A stretch of DNA of 31,159 nucleotides from an uncultured Clostridia bacterium (GTDB taxonomy: Bacteria; Bacillota; Clostridia; Christensenellales; Aristaeellaceae). This document shows, piece after piece, positions 28,266 to 31,159 of the stretch; position 1 is the stretch's first letter; each line of letters opens with the position of its first letter. The stretch is taken from the NCBI GenBank assembly GCA_934615235.1, contig CAKTTL010000026.1, forward strand, positions 1-31,159. Reading direction: 5' to 3'. Made by a program: the position numbers and the translations under genes. A model generated the notes under the pieces. That model was not told where the DNA came from. It made no database searches and worked only from the letters and a program-made list of their open reading frames with translations.

Positions 28266-30047
28266 TTAAACGATCGTCCACCCCTTCGCCGCAACGCTCG
28301 CGCTCTTTCCAAACGCGGTCACGCGGCGCGCATGGCTTGTCCGGTTGAGCAGCAGCGTTTCGCTCTTTCCGTCCAGCGTGCGGCGGACGCAGAGCGCGTC
28401 GTCGTCCGGCGCTTCGATTTCAAGCGCGCCGCCTGCCAGCGCCGCGCTTGCGCGGTAGCGTTTGAGCGTCTTGGCAAAGAATTGCTGCAGCTGCGCGTCC
28501 TCATGCCCCCACGGGAACGGCGCGCGGTTGTACGGATCAGTCGCGCCCTCCATGCCCGCCTCGTCGCCGTAATAAACGCACGGCATGCCCGGCATAAAGC
28601 AGATCAGCCAGAGCATCATCTGCAAGAGCCGCTTTCCCGTTTCGCGCTGGCGCGCGGTCAGGCGCAGTTTTCCGCGCTGCGGCCGCGGCATCTCTTCGCC
28701 GTCCGCGCCCGCGAGCACATTCAAAACGCGCGCACGGTCGTGCGAGCCGAGCAGGTTAAGAAGCCCCTGCGCGAACGGCGCAGGATAGTTTTCATAGAGC
28801 GAGTCCATTCGCCGTTTGAACGCGCCTGCCGGAATCCGCCCGGTCAGGAACTCCAGCGCAGCCTCGCGCAGCGGGTAGTTCATCACGCCGTCCAGCGTGT
28901 CGCCCAGGCAATAGCAACGCATCTGCCCATAGCTGATCTTGTTGGACGCGTCCTCCCACACCTCGCCGAGAATGAACGCATCCTTCCGCTGCGCGCGTAC
29001 GTTTTCGCGCAGCTGACGCAGGTAATCCATCGGCAGCTCGTCGGCCACGTCCAGCCGCCAGCCGGAGCTTCCGGCTTTCAGCCAGCGGCGCGTTACCGAA
29101 TCGGGATCGCTCAGGAAATATTCGCGCACGCCCGGCGCGTTTTTGTTCAGCTCCGGCACGTTGCGGAAGCCCCACCAGCATTTATAATCGTCCGGCCAGG
29201 TGTTGAAGAGGAACCAGTCGAACCGCTTCGCATCCCGGCTGCGGCGCGCGGCGAGAAAATCGGGGTTTTTCGCGCCCGCGTGGCTGAACACGCCGTCGAG
29301 GAGAATGCGAATGCCGCGCTTTTCAGCTTCCGCGCAAAGCGCGGAAAAATCAGCCTCGTCCCCCAGCAAAGGATCGATTCGCTTCCAGTCGACAGTATCG
29401 TAGCGGTGATTGCTCGTCGCCTCGAAGCAGGGGTTGAGATAGAGCGCCGTCACACCCAGGCTCTCGAGATACGGCAGCTTTTCAGCGATGCCGCGCAGAC
29501 TGCCGCCGTAAAAATCGAGCGCCTGAAAATCGCCCGTCTCCGGGTCGGCGCGATACGGCACGGGCGTATCCCACGCGAGCATGTCCCGCTTTCCGGCGCG
29601 GCTGCGCGCGTCCGCATCCGTGCGGAAACGATCCGGAAAAATCTGATAAAACACCGCGCCGCGCATCCATTCCGGCACGCGGAACGCAGGATCGTACACT
29701 GTCACCTGGAACGAGCGCGCGCTGCCCCATACGGGCGCGCCCTCACCCCCCAGACCGTCCTCCGCGTTACCATACCAGAAAAAATGCCCCGCGGACCAGA
29801 CATGAAAATCATACCAGAAAAGGCAGGGCGTTTTCGGCAGCGCGACGCACACCTCGTACAGCCGCGCGTCGTCCTCCGAAGGAAGCAGATCGTAAAAGTG
29901 CTCCTCGCCATACCATGCGCGCAGGAGCACCTTATCCAGCTTTCTCTCTTCTTCTACGCGCAGGCGAAGCGTGATTTCTGTCCCGCAGGGCTGCGCGCCG
30001 GAAGGCGTCCGATAGAGCGCCTCCCGGCTGTTGTGATAGCAGTTCAT
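28266..30047 (-). CDS. GH13 alpha-glucan hydrolase (cyclomaltodextrinase/neopullulanase-like)
   Basis: A 593-residue alpha-amylase-family enzyme. An N-terminal beta-sandwich (CBM34-like, about 1-120) precedes the (beta/alpha)8 barrel, as in cyclomaltodextrinases and neopullulanases. The four GH13 motifs are present: DGVFSH (251-256), GWRLDVADE (329-337, nucleophile D333), ILGEVWE (359-365, acid/base E362) and GSHD (434-437). No signal peptide is seen, so it probably cleaves maltodextrins in the cytoplasm. It lies 8 bases downstream of glgP and would be cotranscribed, supplying linear glucan for phosphorolysis. The frame is open from a GTG at 30062, but the ATG at 30047 has AAGGAAG ahead; I chose that one. 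Confidence 0.88.
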   Translation of the reverse strand: MNCYHNSREALYRTPSGAQPCGTEITLRLRVEEERKLDKVLLRAWYGEEHFYDLLPSEDDARLYEVCVALPKTPCLFWYDFHVWSAGHFFWYGNAEDGLGGEGAPVWGSARSFQVTVYDPAFRVPEWMRGAVFYQIFPDRFRTDADARSRAGKRDMLAWDTPVPYRADPETGDFQALDFYGGSLRGIAEKLPYLESLGVTALYLNPCFEATSNHRYDTVDWKRIDPLLGDEADFSALCAEAEKRGIRILLDGVFSHAGAKNPDFLAARRSRDAKRFDWFLFNTWPDDYKCWWGFRNVPELNKNAPGVREYFLSDPDSVTRRWLKAGSSGWRLDVADELPMDYLRQLRENVRAQRKDAFILGEVWEDASNKISYGQMRCYCLGDTLDGVMNYPLREAALEFLTGRIPAGAFKRRMDSLYENYPAPFAQGLLNLLGSHDRARVLNVLAGADGEEMPRPQRGKLRLTARQRETGKRLLQMMLWLICFMPGMPCVYYGDEAGMEGATDPYNRAPFPWGHEDAQLQQFFAKTLKRYRASAALAGGALEIEAPDDDALCVRRTLDGKSETLLLNRTSHARRVTAFGKSASVAAKGWTIV

Positions 30048-30055
30048 ATTCTTCC

Positions 30056-31159
30056 TTACCACTCGACCGGCGTAAGATGCCAGATCTTGCTGTTATATTC
30101 CGCAATCGTGCGGTCGGAGGAGAAATAGCCGGAGCAGGCCGTATTGGCAATGGCCATGCTCTGCCACTTGGCGAAGTTCTGGTAATCCGCGCTGACGCGC
30201 TCCTGCGCCATGGTGTAGGAGCCGAAATCTTTCAGCACCAGATAGGGATCGGCCATGCCGCCATGTTCGCCAAAGAGCAGCGAATGATACAGCTCGTTGA
30301 ACGTCCCCGGTTCGCCGAGCGTGCCGTCGATCATCTGCGTCATCGCCTTGCGGACTTCCTGATTGCGCTCGAAGACGTCGCTCGCCTGATACAGTCCGCC
30401 CTGATAAATCGCCTCAACCTCATGCGCGCGCGCGCCGAAGATATAGATGTTCTCGCGTCCCACGGCCTCGTCCATCTCGACGTTCGCGCCGTCGAGCGTG
30501 CCGATGGTCAGCGCGCCGTTCATCATGAATTTCATGTTGCCGGTGCCGGAGGCTTCTTTCGTCGCCGTAGAAAGCTGCTCGGACAATTCCGTGGCCGGGA
30601 TAAGCACCTCGGCGGCGGAGACGCAGTAGTTCTCCAGGAAGATCACCTTGAGCATTTTGCTCGCGCGCGGATGCGCGGCGATAAGCTTCCCGACCGCGTT
30701 AATGAAATGGATAATCTGCTTGGCGCGGCGGTATCCCGGAGAGGCCTTTGCGCCGAAAATGACGCATCGCGGCTGCATGGTGAAGTTCGGATCGTCCGCA
30801 ATACGGTTATACAGCACCAGCAGATGCAGCGCGTTGAGCAGCTGGCGCTTGTATTCGTGCAGCCGCTTGGCCTGCGCGTCGACCATGAAATCCGGATCGA
30901 ATCCGTCGCTCTGGCTGAGGATGAGCCACTGCGAGAGGCGGCGCTTATTGTCCGCCTTCACCCTGGCGAACTTCTCCTGGAAGGCCGCGTCGTCCTTGAA
31001 TCGGATCAGCTCCCTCATCTGTTCCGGATCCTTCACCCATCCGTCGCCGATGGCTTCGCAAATAAGACCGCTCAGGCCGGGATTGGCCAGCATCAGCCAG
31101 CGGCGATGCGTAATGCCGTTGGTGATGGCGCTGAATTTTTCCGGCATGACGCCGTAATA
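30056..31159 (-). CDS. glgP: Glycogen/maltodextrin phosphorylase GlgP (C-terminal part, runs off the window)
   Basis: The last ~367 residues of an alpha-glucan phosphorylase, open through the right edge (the codons before the internal MPEKF read YYGV, so the gene starts outside). Seen: NGITHRRW, QAKRLHEYKRQLLNALH, the segment FGAKASPGYRRAK, and the pyridoxal-phosphate site EASGTGNMKFMMNGALTIGT with its lysine, followed by DGANVE. It releases glucose-1-phosphate from glycogen or maltodextrin using phosphate. The C-terminal catalytic half looks intact. It precedes the GH13 gene on the same strand. Whether it prefers glycogen or maltodextrin cannot be said from this part. Confidence 0.93.
   Translation of the reverse strand, partial: YYGVMPEKFSAITNGITHRRWLMLANPGLSGLICEAIGDGWVKDPEQMRELIRFKDDAAFQEKFARVKADNKRRLSQWLILSQSDGFDPDFMVDAQAKRLHEYKRQLLNALHLLVLYNRIADDPNFTMQPRCVIFGAKASPGYRRAKQIIHFINAVGKLIAAHPRASKMLKVIFLENYCVSAAEVLIPATELSEQLSTATKEASGTGNMKFMMNGALTIGTLDGANVEMDEAVGRENIYIFGARAHEVEAIYQGGLYQASDVFERNQEVRKAMTQMIDGTLGEPGTFNELYHSLLFGEHGGMADPYLVLKDFGSYTMAQERVSADYQNFAKWQSMAIANTACSGYFSSDRTIAEYNSKIWHLTPVEW

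Noticed and set aside
28332..30128. A 598-codon open frame on the + strand across the GH13 gene
   Set aside because: It lies antisense to an enzyme with all four GH13 motifs; its composition is that of a shadow frame.

Overview
The window is GC-rich chromosomal DNA from a Gram-positive bacterium, most likely a member of the Bacillota in or near the class Clostridia. The reasons are strong AGGAGG-type ribosome binding sites, a division/cell-wall (dcw) cluster with a PASTA-bearing transpeptidase, a MurE whose substrate motif fits meso-diaminopimelate, a PyrR-type RNA attenuator, a split ThrE-type exporter and a type I-C-like Cas3. I cannot name a genus. No rRNA, tRNA, CRISPR array or transposase gene was seen.

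Layout. Positions 1-2910 (+) are the end of a sugar/polyol-type dehydrogenase operon: the tail of one MDR protein, a second zinc-less MDR protein, a Gfo/Idh/MocA oxidoreductase and an SDR oxidoreductase. Positions 2963-4328 (-) hold a DedA-family membrane protein and a SpoU/TrmH-type RNA methyltransferase. Positions 4616-13000 (+) are the dcw cluster: mraZ, ftsL-like, PASTA PBP (spoVD/pbpB type), murE, mraY, murD, ftsW/spoVE type. It has its own promoter with a MraZ-box-like sequence in the spacer. rsmH is missing from its usual place, and murG does not follow ftsW. A rubrerythrin gene comes next, with a perfect 19-bp inverted repeat in front of it and a 128-bp tandem repeat behind it.

Positions 14031-18014 (-) carry a complete cas3 with no other cas gene or array beside it, a small membrane protein and trkA. 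Positions 18145-20376 (+) are a compact run: TraX-family membrane protein, the two halves of a ThrE-type exporter and a MazG-like hydrolase. Positions 20380-23128 are a divergent pair, an AraC regulator (-) and a GH127-type beta-L-arabinofuranosidase (+). Between them are two facing promoters and a 22-bp-period direct repeat that looks like the operator.

Positions 23146-24908 hold a uracil permease under an almost textbook PyrR attenuator. A 160-bp element with 16-bp terminal inverted repeats lies between the attenuator and the start codon. Positions 24945-26936 are an ECF-type sigma factor translationally overlapped by a membrane-anchored partner. A secreted SH3-domain protein follows under a consensus-like promoter. 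The right edge (-) is glycogen/maltodextrin metabolism: the end of glgP and a GH13 cyclomaltodextrinase/neopullulanase-like enzyme.

Most of the window is recognisable housekeeping and accessory metabolism. I see no clearly new multi-gene system. The features most worth following up are the solitary cas3, the two non-coding repeat elements (13684-14020 and 23285-23444), the 13009-13078 inverted repeats, and the gaps in the dcw cluster.
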